Below are positions 30,701 to 45,700 of a DNA stretch of 64,000 nt, one piece after another. The position numbers and the translations under genes were made by a program. Numbering within the stretch: position 1 is the first letter of the stretch; each line of letters begins with the position of its first letter. Below the pieces are notes generated by a model. The model had not been told where the DNA came from, ran no database searches, and saw only the letters and a list, made by a program, of their open reading frames with translations. The stretch lies in assembly GCA_946406115.1 (NCBI GenBank), contig OX291561.1:5696273-5760272 (forward strand), written 5' to 3'. Source of the stretch: Apoda limacodes (taxonomy: Eukaryota > Arthropoda > Insecta > Lepidoptera > Limacodidae).

Positions 30701-33700
30701 GTTGCCGTTATCAATATCGAGCAAAAACGAGCAAAAAATCACGTTTGTTGTATGGGAGCCCCCTTAAATATTTATTTCATACTGTTTTTTAGTATTTGCT
30801 GTTATAGCGCAACAGAAATACATCTTCTGTGAAAATTTCAACTGTCTAACTATCACGGTTCATGAGATACAGCCTGGTGACAGACGGACGGACGGACGGA
30901 CAGCTAAGTCGTAGTAATAGGGTTCCGCTTTGGGTACGGTACAATTTCTTTGCAAATTACATAAATAAACATGATTATCTCTAAGTCACCAATTGGCCAA
31001 CGTCTACACTACTCATTTCAATCTTACACTGTTTTATAAGTTTTGACTAATTTCTCTTTTTTATATCGAGAAAAGTAGGTTTGGTCTCACGCCCTTCAAT
31101 ATATTATAATCTATTTTATTGGTTTTTCCTAGGCAAGTACGTTTAGTATGTATTACTATTAAACATACAAACTCTTAATTCAAAAACACTTGACAAATTT
31201 ATACTTGAACTACTGTTAGTCAAATAATCTATCCGTTAACTTGTTGCAAATCGCAGTAAATATGTACAGCAAAATTCTGCCAGCGACAGAAAGTATCAAC
31301 TTATAAAATATAATCCTTTTTATTACACTTACTCGTAAACAGTCTCATTTCGTGCAGGCAAACCTTAATTCCTCTTACGGGCTTTTTCTTTGCATTTTTT
31401 TTCTCTCCTCGAGGCAATGCGGGCGTTTAAAGAACCCACGGGCGATAATGACATAATATGAAACCTGTCTTGTGTTAGGTAGTATATCCACGCTCTACTT
31501 TGTCTATTCTATCAAATATGTATATAAGCGCCATCTGTTATTCAAGATATGAACTACAGCGAGTGTGAAATCAAACGTTTGTTTTTAATGCACAGATTCT
31601 TTAGTTACCGCTAGATGGCGTTGTTAATACTTCTGTCCCCATCATATTTTTTTTGTGAATTAATTAAATCACCTTATATTTTTATTTATTTAATTGCAAA
31701 CTCTCGTTAGTAATTTCTTTCTTACTACCCTTAATACACAATGTACTATTTCTAAAAACATATTTATTATTATGCCAACATACTTGCATACGGAATCGCA
31801 CAAGCTGCATGAACCTGCTCAGTTTGCTCACGCTATAGAAAGCCCATTTCTTCTCATATATGTTGAACCACCTGAGACAAAAAAATAAAAGCATACATTG
31901 TTAATTATTAAAAGGTTCAAGATTTAAAATATTTTAGATTCGTTTGGTATAAAATTTAAGATCTTTAAATAAGATATGCTAGATCTATTTGTATGTTAAA
32001 ATTAGACTATTTATATGAACTGACAGTTTCTTAAAACATTCATTAATATTTATTTTAGTATATTACCTTATATCTTTATATAAAATTTGAAACAATTACC
32101 CTTTTCCAACGTCTCTGAAAGACATTCTTATCGCGTGTGCGGTGTTGTTCAGCCAAGTAATATTGAGATATTTCAACATCTAAGAAAAGGATACAAATAA
32201 ATTTAATTGAAGGTATCTGTTTGTATCTAAAAAATCTTTGAAATTAGTTTAACTGTGTCAGTCAATAAACTAATTAATTAACCTTTAGCACTGTTAAACA
32301 TGGGCCTTTATAATGAACGCCTCTACGCCCGGCTCTCCGCCTTTCTCTACTTCCGGCTCCCTTTACATACGTCATTGATCCACCTGGCAAGAGGTCAACC
32401 CACGAAGCGCATATCGATCCATGGTCTTAGCTATTAGACTCGTCTGCTTCAACTTCCATCGGTTTTGCGACAATATGACCTAAATGGGCTATGTCGGTGA
32501 TATCCTTCAAAGAAACTTCAAGTATAGCCTTTTCCATAGCTTGTTGAGTGACTTTTAACTCTTAAATCAGGTCAACTCTCAGTGTTCACGTTTCCGCACC
32601 ACAGGTCATGGCAGGCAAGACACATTAATTAAAAACCTTCGTCTATAAGGAATAGCGACATGAAGATCAGACGCATCTGTCCAAATACCGCCCAGCCCAA
32701 CTGAATTTATATCTTTTCCAGTATAGTCATATTGTGCGGATAGTGCAAAACTACTATAATCTTACCATTGAAGTGCAATGCTGTTGGGCAGCATCAAACT
32801 CAGCTAAACTAACGTTCCTTCCATAATTGGCTGTAAAAAACAACATTGACTCCACCTGAAACATAAAAAACGTGCATCAACAATTATTGGATCCAGAGAG
32901 AATAAAATATCCAAAATGTGAATGTAGATATGCAAGTAGGTCTTACCTCTCGACCCCCTTGAAAGTACTTGTACACATTTTTTGAATTTACGAGTTTGGT
33001 GTATTCGAAACTATTCTAGTGCAGTCATTGAAGCGTTATTGGTCCGAAATTTTTTACTGTGGACCGATTTGCATGAAATTTTGGAATTAGGTTCATCTCA
33101 CCCTTAACTTCAAAAGTGAAAATGATCTGAACTCCGCACCCACCGTTGGGGTGGTTGCCACCCCTTCTCGGTGGTGTAAGTTTTTTTCTTCAAAATAATC
33201 TCAGATATCGATAGAAGACCTAATTTTCAGAAAAAAAAATTCTTTAAAGTTTTACAAAAAACCCAATACTTTTATATTGTTTTTAAGTTATTGGCAATTG
33301 AAAATTCGGAATTTTTAGACGTTTTTCATCGGTTTTTTGCAAATATCTCCAAAAATATGCATTTTGATGAAAATTTTATGATGAACAAAATTGTAGAAGG
33401 TAAAAAACTGAACAAATTGGTTTTTAATAAAGTGTTCTAAGTGCAATATTAAGCTGGATATGAAAGATCAAAGCCGTTTTTTTATTTTTTCTGAAATTTA
33501 ATCGATGTATTCACTGCCATCTAGCGGCGAGCAGATACATTTTATGCATTTTAATGAAATAGGGTTTTTGTAGTGCTTGAAATAAGCTTCAAAATGAGCA
33601 CTGTTAAGTCTTTTTCACGTAAAATGAGTGAGCTGTAATGCAAATAAGAGGAACATCTAATGGTTTTTTCTTTTAAATCAATGGGTTTCATAAGTGCCAT

Positions 33701-36700
33701 TTCCACCAAAATTAAAATTAATCGTATTCCGTCTAGAATTAACTTTAACATAAAGAGTTTAATGGATTCTAGCAGTTTGGCTGCTTTAGGACACATATTT
33801 TTCAAAAAAATCACGATTTTAAGAAAAAAAGAAATTTCTAATTTTTACAAAAACCACCTTCTTTTCATAGTATCTCAAAAATGATAAAAGATACGTATAA
33901 AAGTATAATAATAAAAAATGTAAATCTATTTCTAACAAAAAAATTGTTTTTCTTTTTTTTTCTGTCACATAAAAATAGACGGAGATATGATTGTTTAAAG
34001 AGCGCGCGGCACCGCAATCACAGTCTCTCTCGAGCCTTTTGACCCTTCACCGTTTTAAAATAAAAGGTTTTTCACTATATATTGTAGTGAAAAAAGTTGT
34101 AGCTCTTTTAATTACCTTTAAAATCGTTTTTTATAAGTTGTGATAGCATCAAAATTGAAGGAGTTATGGTCTAAAAACTAATCGTATTTTTTTTACTTAG
34201 TAAACTGAAAATTTCGGCGTGTGAATATTTGGAGCAAAGTGAAAGTACACAGTAATAGAGACCCAAAACTATTGTCATATGTATATATATTATGGACATA
34301 TATTTTGGAAACGTAGGCTTGAATACATACCAACGTTCATATATGTATATATTACACATTTGAATGAAGGTAAGTATGTGTATTGCTTGGAGGGGACAAC
34401 CATCAAATATATTTACTGTTTTAATTTAGGGGTAGTTTTAAAGGTTGAAAAGCTTGAAAATATGATAATCATTTTCGAGAATGTGGAATAACATTTAAAT
34501 CCTTTTCATTTCATCAAAAGAAATTTTTTTAAACAATTTTTTATCAAGGGGTTGTTTTTAAGGGTCGAAAGGGGTTAAACATTCGATAATTAAAATAAAG
34601 AACATAAAATATTATTTAGTTTATACTTAAATCTTTTCATGTCATACCAAAGTATTTTTTTGTGATTTTTTCAATTTAGGGGTTGTTTGCACGGGTTGTA
34701 AGGTTTTCAAGGGGTTGAGAATAATTTTATTATCAGGTAATTGTGTTAGAAAGCACTTTACAATTTTACACCTTAATTAAACACGTTTTCTAGCGATAAA
34801 ATGGCTCAATGTCAATTTTTCCATTAAGGGGTTGTTTAAACCCTTTAAAAATAATAGGCGGAGCTCAGATCATTTTCACTTTTGAAGTTAAGGGTAAGAT
34901 GAGCCTAATTCCAAAATTTCATGCAAATCGGTTCACAGTAAAAAAAATCGGAGGTAAGACCCTATTTTTCGCTCCAATGACTGCACTATTCGGAAGCATC
35001 TAATTCTAATCTATTCCTAATCCTACTAACTGAAAAGAAGGGTACTCTAACATATGAACCAGGTAACTAATATAAAGTAATACTGAAAAAAAATAATGCC
35101 GTAAGAATAAATAAACCAAATCCTGACCTAATTCTCACAGTTCATCTGGAACTGTGTTGTGTGTTGTGATAAAATGACACCAAGTTAGACACTTCTTTGA
35201 GGCAACTTTATTTGATTTACCTCTGTCACTTAGTGGCATGTATATACTATTATATCTACATATTAATGTTTAGTTTTTCGATATTATAGGATCACTCGTG
35301 TGTCTGAATCTACTGTATCGAATAAGTTAAAATTTGGTAAAAATATAAATTTCTGTGTCCCAAATACGGACGTGTATCGTTAATAAATAAACTTTAGGGG
35401 CCAAATAAGCAAATTAAAAAAAAATATCGCAAGTATATGTTACGTTTCCGAACTATGACAAACCAGATTTATAAACAATAAAACAAATGTAATTATTAAT
35501 TTCTTCGGTCAATCTTAACAGTGCAATAAATAATAAATATTATGATGATGCAATATAATGTCGCCACTGTAAATCAAGATGGTTGATTAGCGCAGTACCA
35601 CTCTATTGCACGGTTAGTTCACTCTTTTAGTTGATCTCATTTGATTACTTTTCGTTGACTCATAAGAGGATCTTCTACAAGGCCAGGAACAAAAACAAAA
35701 TAAAAAAGTATAAAAATATCACCTTAAGACACTCTTCGATAACTAGATGTATGCAAGCGACTGATTCTATAAGTACATAGAGTGAGTACCATTGGTTGTA
35801 CTTCACTCTACCCTTAAAGTCTTCCATTACGCAAGGGTATCGCCCTAGAAAAAAAAAAAAATTAAAACACAAGTTAGTTTTTTTTATAAAATGTTTATCT
35901 CCTATCGTCACCTTTAGTAGTCAAATAGTTTTGATCAGGGGAAAAAGGATGACGGATTATTGACAAACATAGGACTTACACAATTATTTGTTCACGACAC
36001 ATACTAGATGAAACATGGATTTTAGCTTTTGTACCTATCTATATTTTGACTTCTATATCATCATCATCATCATCTATATTTTCATCCACAGAAGGTAGAA
36101 ACCAGTGGTTGGATTCACAGCCATAATATAATGTGGTGGACAGTATCTTTTCGCCACTTTTGTCTTCCATGACAGGTGTCGAGCCCGTTGCCGCAACACT
36201 GCTTATCATACAGTGTATCTAAACTGTAGTGATCACCATTCCGTGGTGGAATCACCAGTTTCAGAGTAGAAAGTGGTAAATTAAACTACCTAATACAGAA
36301 TAACATCATCCCTTCGCAAGATTTTACCGAATTAGGTAGAAGACAATTAATAATTACCATAATTAGGAACAGGAGGCACGTAGTCCTTCGTTGGTAAGTT
36401 GAGAAAATTATACAACTCTCGATTTGACTCTATTGTGTGTATGATTCGCATTTTACCTTCCATTTTCAAATACGATTTTTTGGCCTGAATGAATTAAAAA
36501 AGGATATTAGTTTTGCTTACAAGTACTATGCTCATTCTATTTTATAGATGGTTACCAAATTTACATAAAAGTTTCTTACATTTTTTCTTGTTTCTTTTTT
36601 GCATTAATAAAATACTTACAGGGACGTGATGGAACCTTAAAGAAAACTCTTACAGGTCGCGGTAGGACTATAATTCCGAAAACCGACGCATACCCGCAGG

Positions 36701-39700
36701 GTAAAGGGAGCAATTTTGTTATAATTATAATTTAACATGTATACAGTGTTGAAATATTATCAGTGTTCCTGTATTTCTTTTAGCAGCAATAAACGTTCGT
36801 TAAAAAAGTCCTTACTTCTTTGACCAAGGCGTCAAGATGTTCTTCATTGACCTCCTTGGCTTGTTTATGCACGCGCACGCGGTACAGTATTCGTGGCATG
36901 AAGCTGTCCGGCATCTGCGGCAGCCCCGCCAGCAGCAGGCAGTCCAGGTACAAATAGAACCTGGATATAGTAGTAGTGGGTCCAGTATTAGAGAGTTAGT
37001 ATATAATGTACGGCCGCGAGGTATTATCCCTACTAGGGAATACCTCGCGGATTAATACCTAGGTATTAAAGGTAACGTATACTGCCGTATTATACACAAT
37101 TTGCATGTATTGTGTTTATGATATTTTTGATTTCAAATCATAGATATTTGGATTTCTGACTCTCGGTTTGTCTGTTTGTTCGACAATCGTGCAAACACAA
37201 GTGAAATAATTTTGATGAAACTTTTTATATTTAAAACCTTATGATTAGACTTAAAAGCTAATACGCCTATTTTTCATCTATGTACTATGCCAGGATCTGT
37301 AACCATCAAAATAAAATTCAAATTTGTTAGCAGAACATAGAACACTACCGTTGTAGTTCGTTAGACCACTATAAAATAAACATATGTGCTTTTTTTTTAG
37401 TTCTTAAACGAGGAGTTGGCACGTACTTAAAGCAATAAGAATGGCCAACATCAATCATGACAGAAGTAGTAATAGTAGTCATATACTTTATTGCACACAT
37501 AAAAATATACAAATAACAATAAAAAAACAATTGAGAAACAGTTTGCGCGATAGTCCAGTGATAAACATTGAGCAATTATGTTTGGACTATAGAGATGCTA
37601 CGAACAATCTTTTTCACACTTCATACGTCACAATCAATCGGGCTATATCAGTCTACTTTTGGACATAAGCCTTTCCCAAGGAACGTAACCATACTCGATC
37701 CTCCGCCTTACTTATTCCGGCACTTCCGGCTGCCTTCTTTAGGTCATCGGTCCACATGGCTGAGGGGTAACCCACGCCTGCACGCGGTACTCCCTGCCGA
37801 ATAACAGACGTAGCGCTGAAGACCGAACAGTGGCAGTATAACTACTCTAAAGCTAGCCTACAAATAATACACCGGTGACGGGCAGCAGTGTCACTGCGAT
37901 GGCCAAGATGTTTGTCCAGCGAGCGTGGCCATTATGGGCTAAATTTCCCATGGAATACACAAATACAAACTATGTCTCGTTGTGACCAATTTTTTTTATT
38001 CTTACCAGAGATTTATAATAGTTAAGATTATACTTATCACAAAGGACGATGGGCCTTTTAGTACCAACTCTATTAGCCATCATTTTAATTTCGTTTGATA
38101 GGTCTTACCAAGATGAATAATATTTTCTACAATCATCAGTCCCAATATGACTAATATTTCTGCTGCCACTGATAAGGCCAATTAGGGGGGCTTGCAGCAT
38201 TGCATTATCGTATAGTCCTACTCCTCCCTTGTTCCGAGGAACACACAAAACTTGGGGGTCTAATTATACTAGAAGTCGGTTTTTTAATATCTTTTTTTAA
38301 TAGCGTTGCCAGGTTTTTTGCATTGCAGCATCGCCATTTCGTGTTCCCCATTAATGACGTGACTAATTATATTTATATATCATCTGGTAGCCTGGTCAAA
38401 CTAGGTTTAGTATCGTGAGCTCCCCTACTATTCGGAGATACACATACTTAAATACCTAAATAACAACATGAAATACTTAAGGGTAGGTTCTGGCCCACGC
38501 GCGAATGAAATCACAAACTTATTGTGAATCAAATGAAACATCGCCGAGACTGACACGCGCTTCATTTCTTCGTTTGCAAACTTGGATATTACTTACCACA
38601 GTCAATCCTTAAATTAAAAAAAAGACTGTGTGTAGAGTAAGGCCTAAATTATTGTACTTTTGCATAAAATATTTTAAATCAAAACATTATTGTATATTAT
38701 GTCAGAGGCCAAATTATTGTATAGATATATCTAACATCTGTGCCTGCGGGGTAGAATGAGATCCGACATTTTTTCGTGCGCGGCTGCAGACAGATCACGC
38801 CCGTCATAGTAATTTGTATGGAAATTTCAGGCGTTTTTTTTTCCAAAAGTTTGTGATTTTTTAACAAAAATTGTAATGTAAAACAAAAAGTTTCAGCGCA
38901 TTGTCTGTTCATTAATGACTATAATTAACTAATCTGGTAGGAGGCCGACCCACGCTGCGTCTTCCGATCCGTGGTCGCCACTCGAGAACCTTTTTTCCCC
39001 ATCGTTATCGGTTCGACGAGCGATCTGGCTTGCCCATTGCCACTTCAGCTTGCTAACTGTTTGAGCTATGTCGGTAACCTTAGTTCACCGTTTCATCGTT
39101 TCGGATTCTGTCGCGCAAAAAAAAACCAAGCAGAGCTCTTTCCATAGCTGGCTGAGCAACTCTGAGCTTATTTAAGAGGTCAACAGCAAGAGACGTTTTC
39201 TGTACCATAAGTCAGCACTGGCAACACAAATTGATCATAAACTTTCGTCTTTAGGCACTGAGTTATTTTGGACGAAAAGAAGTTGCGTAGTTTCCCGAAG
39301 GCTGCCCAGCCGAGCTGGATTCTTCGGTTTACTTCTTTCTCAAAGTTAATCCTACCTAATTGGACTACTTGCCCTAGGTATGTGTAATCGTCAACAACTT
39401 CGAGAGTAGCGTTCACAATAACAACCGGTATGGGCGCGACATGGACATTGAACATCACCTTCGTTTTATCCATGTTCATTTTAAGGCTAACATGTGATGA
39501 GGTCTCTAAGCATCGTGCCTAGGTCTTACAGCGATTCTGCCATGACCACTATATCGTCGACAAATCGAAGGTGAGTGTGCTTACCACAGACTTATTAGGT
39601 AGATTGTATACCTACTTGCCACAAATTTAGTAAATAGTAGGTAGACATGGGTAACTCAAGAAAAATTCGTGAGCTGCAGCTCAAATCGCAGCTCAAGCAC

Positions 39701-42700
39701 CTGAGCCGGCTCGCAGTTCAGCTGAAATTTAACGAAATATGCATTGTGATTCAGGTTGCGAGAGCTTGCCAAATGTTCTTGCAGCTCACAGGTCGATTTT
39801 TGAAATACTTTTCTTTTCTGTTTCAATCACATTTAATATACTTATATTTTTTTACTTATCTGTGACTAATTACCTATGATAGTTTTACAATTATCTGCAT
39901 GGCAACTTATATAAACAGGAAGATGATATTAAAATAATGTAACTTCACTACATGTATTTTTCAATCGCATATATGTGAAATACCTATAAAAACCAAAAAA
40001 CGGACTGTGTACACCGGTGCCACGCGTGGCGCTGCTCGGCAGACCATCGAGTCGCCACATAGCCGGCGGCACTAGCGCCATCCAGGCTGCGGCTGCTATG
40101 ACGTTCAATAAACGCATGGTTGAGTTGTTTTGAGCCGTGCCTGAGCTGCGCATTTTGGATCTGAGCTGCAGCTTAACAGCTCAATTTTTTGGAGCTGCGT
40201 TTTTCAGCCGGTTCGACACTGAGTTAACCATGTCTAATAGTAATTTAGTTAGTATTTGTATGTACTGACCTCAGATTGCTTTGTACTTCATTACGCAAGT
40301 CCACAGCAAATTTTACTCTCTGAGCAAAGGTTTCAGGATCGTCAGCTTTAAACATCAACCGGATTCGAGGAATTCTGTCAAAATATGGATATAGGTATCT
40401 GACACAGAAATAATTAACCAGAAAAATAAAAAAATAAAATTAACCAGATTTTCATTAGGGTTACGTAGCCAATAGGCAAAAACGGAATCCTTGGATTTAC
40501 TCCACATCCACCTGTCCGACGGTTTTTTTAATTATTTCCGATAGTCAAAAAAAAAAGTATTTATTAATTTATGCCCTAATTGAGACCCATAATAATATCT
40601 ATAACACTGATCAGTCAAAAGATTGTTTATCGCGTAACCTATTGTATCGTTGAATTCAATGAAGATTTTGCAAATTATTCGCTTACATAGTTGAAATTTT
40701 TGTGTCGACCATCTAACTGAAAAGCCGGGCGTTTTAAGAATCAAGAAAGAAAAAATGGGTAATTAAACGTTGGGTATGACAAATATCCACGAAAGTAGAA
40801 TCAATGCTGTGAAAATAGAAGCGTTGAGAATTATGACTTTAAGTTACAAAGTAAAAATAGAGAGGTTTGCGGAGTGATAGAAGATGACACAAAAAATGGA
40901 TGGTAATATGATTATCTACTAAGAGTATAATTCAAAGAAGATGTACGAATTATGCGGCAAAAGAAAATGGAAACGGCAGTAGAGGTTTTATCGAACGTTG
41001 CAATGAAACGGAGTCTGTTCTTAGAAAAGCGAGGAGGTATTGATGCAAAGGGATATAGCAAATAAGGTGTAATAGGATTGTAGGAATTCTATGGTCTTTG
41101 GTTACCACTGCAGGAAACATGCGCGATGTTGAGTGTGTATGAATGATGTTAAAAGGTACTCATAGAGCTTACAGAAAGCGTCGCTTAGTACCATCTAAGG
41201 TCATCACATCCCATTTGTCACTCATCTTGTCATAGCCGTATGTCGCTACGTTAATCCACTGAAAATAAATTTTCATTAAATTAAATATAGCACTAGCTGT
41301 TTCCCGTGATATATACCGCGTGAATAAATCTCCCTTAACCACAGCGTCATATTGGATCCAGATGTTATGCTTTCTTTTGTGGAACTAAACTAAAAGATAA
41401 ATGTTTTATCATGAATATGGGTCATTTTGGCAAAGCATTTAGGACTTGTTAATGAATTGAATTAAACTTTACTTAACGTATTTTGCCATAGCTATAAACA
41501 ATCCTATAAAGCACAACACATAGAGGTAAAATCACACAATCAACTTTATCTGTAAACATCAATACAACAAAATTATCCGCATAAATGTAAATTCTGACTT
41601 CGTTATTGTGTTTTATTTTTTGTTCATACAAACAGATTTCTCGCTTATTTTTGATATTTACTGATTAAGCTTTGTGACATTGTGTAGATACGATCGCAAG
41701 CAGAATATCTATGCCTGGCTGGGGTTTTTCAAAATCCTAAAAGACGTTTTTATTTACTTGAAATCTTAGTTAACACCTAACAAGAATCATATATAACTTT
41801 TAATCTAAACACACAATACACTGCAGATAGATGCATATTTTTTCTGCGGAACATGTCTTAAAACTTCGTGGTGTTTGATTTGAAAGTGTCAAAAATAAGA
41901 AATTTATTAGGTTTTACGTATCACCAATGTTCAAATGGCTGCTTTCGAATGTACCTCGTATAAGTTATTCAGTGTATGAAAGACGTCCCCAGAATCCTTT
42001 GCTTTTCCCGATTTCCCTTCTTCCTTTGGAACAAAAGCCAATCCTGGACACGGATACTGTTCTCCTTCGATCTTACCAAGAGCCAACCATTCTTCTGGGA
42101 TCCTGCAAAAAATTTGAGAAAATATCGCACGAAAACTAAACACTGATTTCTTAGTTGATAGAACTGCCTCGCTTACACAAAAAGAGCTTCTAGTTTGGTT
42201 CAACATAAAATAATCTTTCATTTGGTGCGAGCCGGTTGTGGCCTAGTAGTCCCGGCGTCAGCCTTGCGTTGTGGGGACAGACTTTTGAACCTGGTGTGTG
42301 CGAATGAGTCAAATTCACATATAAATTGTTCGTTAACACCACTGGCTTTTCTGTGAAGGTAAACATCGTGAAAAAAATAGTGCATTTTCCTCAAGTAGTG
42401 ATAATAAAATAAATAAATGTACTATTCTTATTTATAAGTTACACTTATCCTTATTCTTATATAGGGTGATAAAAAGTAAAGTGTATCACAAGGCCGCAAA
42501 ATTATTTAAATCGTGCGCCGTCCTTTGAATCCCTCCCTATGCTCGGGATTCTACTCTAGAATCCTTGGGTCCACTCTAGATTCAAAATAGCGGCCTTGCC
42601 GTAAAAATATTACTTTGATCCCTTGTGTTACAATCGACTATTCTGTCCATTTTCGTCGCAACCGCTTTAGTTATCAATACAGCAAAGCCAATAGAAAGGG

Positions 42701-45700
42701 AAGGAGAGTGATTTCTCAAAACCGTACTACGGGCTATACTGGGTGTTAGTAACATCGTAACGCAAACCGATACCATGGATTCAGTACATTATCCTGAACC
42801 CCTTAGTTCATTTATCGTAAGTTTTTCAACTAAGTCTTAATTTTCAACGATTTGTTTCACTGACAACGGTAAAATACCATTACCGTGTTTCTGAACTCAA
42901 TTTTATAGTAAACATAAATGACTTATCGTTTTTTATTACTTTTTTCATTAAACTAAGATGGAAAAATATTTAGGTACTTCTCGTATCCATTAGCGTTAAA
43001 ATTACACCCGAATCTATTTCCGTTACGAAGTCACTTACATCCCGTACGTGGTTATAGTAAAAACATACCATAATTATGAACTTACCGGCAATCAAAGTCA
43101 GTGTTGTCAAATATCGCCAAATCAAGCTTAGGAAATGGGCTGTTGAGACCGTAGTAACCCGGGAGATTTAAATCAAACTCTGATACAGGCAGCATCCAAT
43201 ACGGTTGGATTCCCAACTCTCGAAGCATTTTCTAAACATCAAAGAAGTTTTATAATACTCGCTGATTCGGCCGAAGTTGATTTGCTATATTTAACCTTCA
43301 ATTGCAAAATGCCCATTACTTAAGTACACCCTTGTTAGGTGCTAATGATTATTATAGAAAATTATAATGAAATATGTGTGAAATTTATGGAGATAAATGT
43401 AAAGACACAAAGACAGAGGCGGCGGGTGACTTTATAGTATTGTAGTGACGATAAAACTTTAACAAAAAAAGGAAAAAAAATGCAATTTTAATAGCTAATA
43501 ACTTTACAATAAATTAATTCGTTGACTGTTTAAACCTGTTAAAAAAGGATTTAAAATGGTACAGATACCATTAATAAATCTACTTCATTCGAATTTTATG
43601 GACGATGTTTTTAGAGAAATCACTATTTTAAATATATATTTACTAATTTTATAAGGCAATTATTTTTTAAAGAATGCATTAATTAAAGGTTCCTGTAATT
43701 GTCAAACATAAAAAACCAACAATTACAATATTCCCGTTAACTAATATAAGTCACAATAGTCCCGCTATTAATTACACAGGATCAAACTAGACTTTTTACT
43801 TATTTCCTTTTAAAATCATGGTTTATCATAATTTGCAAAATAAATTGGACATATGAAAATATGTAGTATGCCTTTTTTTTCAATATAATAAACACATAAA
43901 TCGCGGCTTTTTACCAAAAGGGTAGGTAAAATGGGTAAACTTATAAAGTGGACTGTAATATAAATCTAAAATTAATTTTATGATTATCTTTGTCACCTTT
44001 TGTAGTGAGAACATGATCCGAATCTCACTAGTTACAAGTAATACAAGTCATTTACAACTGGTGCATTATTGTCAAATTTCACTAAAAACTAACTAACGTA
44101 ACATCTCACATTATATTTCTACTAAATACAGATCTTTAGGAATTTATGAGACAAGGTGAGACAACATTTAAAACTCAAATAAAAACTCAAAATAATTGAT
44201 GTATATTTACTTTAATGTTTGCGGCTAAGAACTTTCTTCTCAGCCTTTCAATCTTGACGAGCCTGGGCAACTCCTTCGGTAGCACCACGCTTAGGAACTG
44301 CAGCTTAGGTACAAATGTCTCGAATGGAAATTGCTGAAAATATATTATGTAATAAAAATATGTTACTTTTTCAAAACCATCATACTGAAAATACCATTCA
44401 CTTTTGTAAGTTTTCTAGTGGAATCGAAAATTGTTTTCTCTTGTTTTTCGGTAGAGATGAATAAGTATTTGAAGAAACATTATACTTTCCAAATCTATGG
44501 CTACATCATTAATGTAAATTGATATTTTCATAGCAAAGATGCAAAGAAAAAAGATTAACCTCGAGCCATGTAAGATTAGTTGCAGGTTCAAGTCCTTCTA
44601 AGACTTTATAAACGAAGGAAGATTATTTCTGTGTATGTATTTCTGTATATTGTATTTCTTAATTCTATGGAAAAGTTTGTGTATTTATAAGATTGGTGTA
44701 CTAGGACTTTATAAGTCACTTAGAGTTGTTTGTAACGTTCATAACGAGCGTATTGGCATGGCAAGGATGCAGTTGAGATTTTGACTAACGAGACTTGTGC
44801 CTCGATAGCTCAATTGCTAGAGCTCTTACACGGAATATAAGGATTGTTGTAAGTCAGGTATTGTCAAGTCCTGGCTCGAGATTAATCTTTTAACTGCAGC
44901 TGTTCTATACAAATATCAATTTTCTTTTTTCTAAACTGACAATGCAGTTGGCTGTTGCAACCATTGCTGCTTTACCGGACTTTTTTGGGCGAGTCTCTGA
45001 AGGAGCCTCAGCCCATATAGCGCCCAACGCTCTAGGACTCCCCGCGGGGGGAGCATCGGCTTGGGTTGTCGCTCTCGGGGGCGTCCCTTCGACCGGCGTG
45101 AGTTTCAAACCCGAAGGTGAGTCACCGCCAGGAGGGGAGTTCCCCGTTACGCGGGTGCGGTTGCGATTGAGTGGGGGCGAGAAGCGCCCCGGCACTCTTT
45201 GATACCTCGTCTATCCTTGTGGGCGCCGACGAACCCGGGGACGTCGGCGTTGTGTTTGGAGGGTGGCCCTTTTGGGAGAGGTTGTTGAGAGTAATCTCGC
45301 TATCCGGATAGCGAGATCGTCATCTGGGGCCGTTAATACGTGACGAGGCCGCCTAACTATAGTTTTACGACCGTGCCGAGGTCGATCGGAGGGATGATAC
45401 TGCACGATGATGTTGTGGATTGCACAATTAATCGATTCGGGTGATTTTGTGTACGCTCAAAAAAGCGGACTGCTAGGGCTTTGAAATATTGGGGAATCGT
45501 GGAGAGTTCGAAATCTCTTAAGTCCGCATTGCGTACGTACCAGGAGGCTCCCGAGGCCGCTCTAAGAAACCGGTTTTAGAGGGTCTGAAGTTTGTGGAGA
45601 TTGCTCTTGGATAACGCAAAGACTACGCTAGCATAAGCTAGTATGGGGCGGATGCAAGTTGTGTAAAGATTCAGCTTATTTCCAAGCGACATCTTACTGT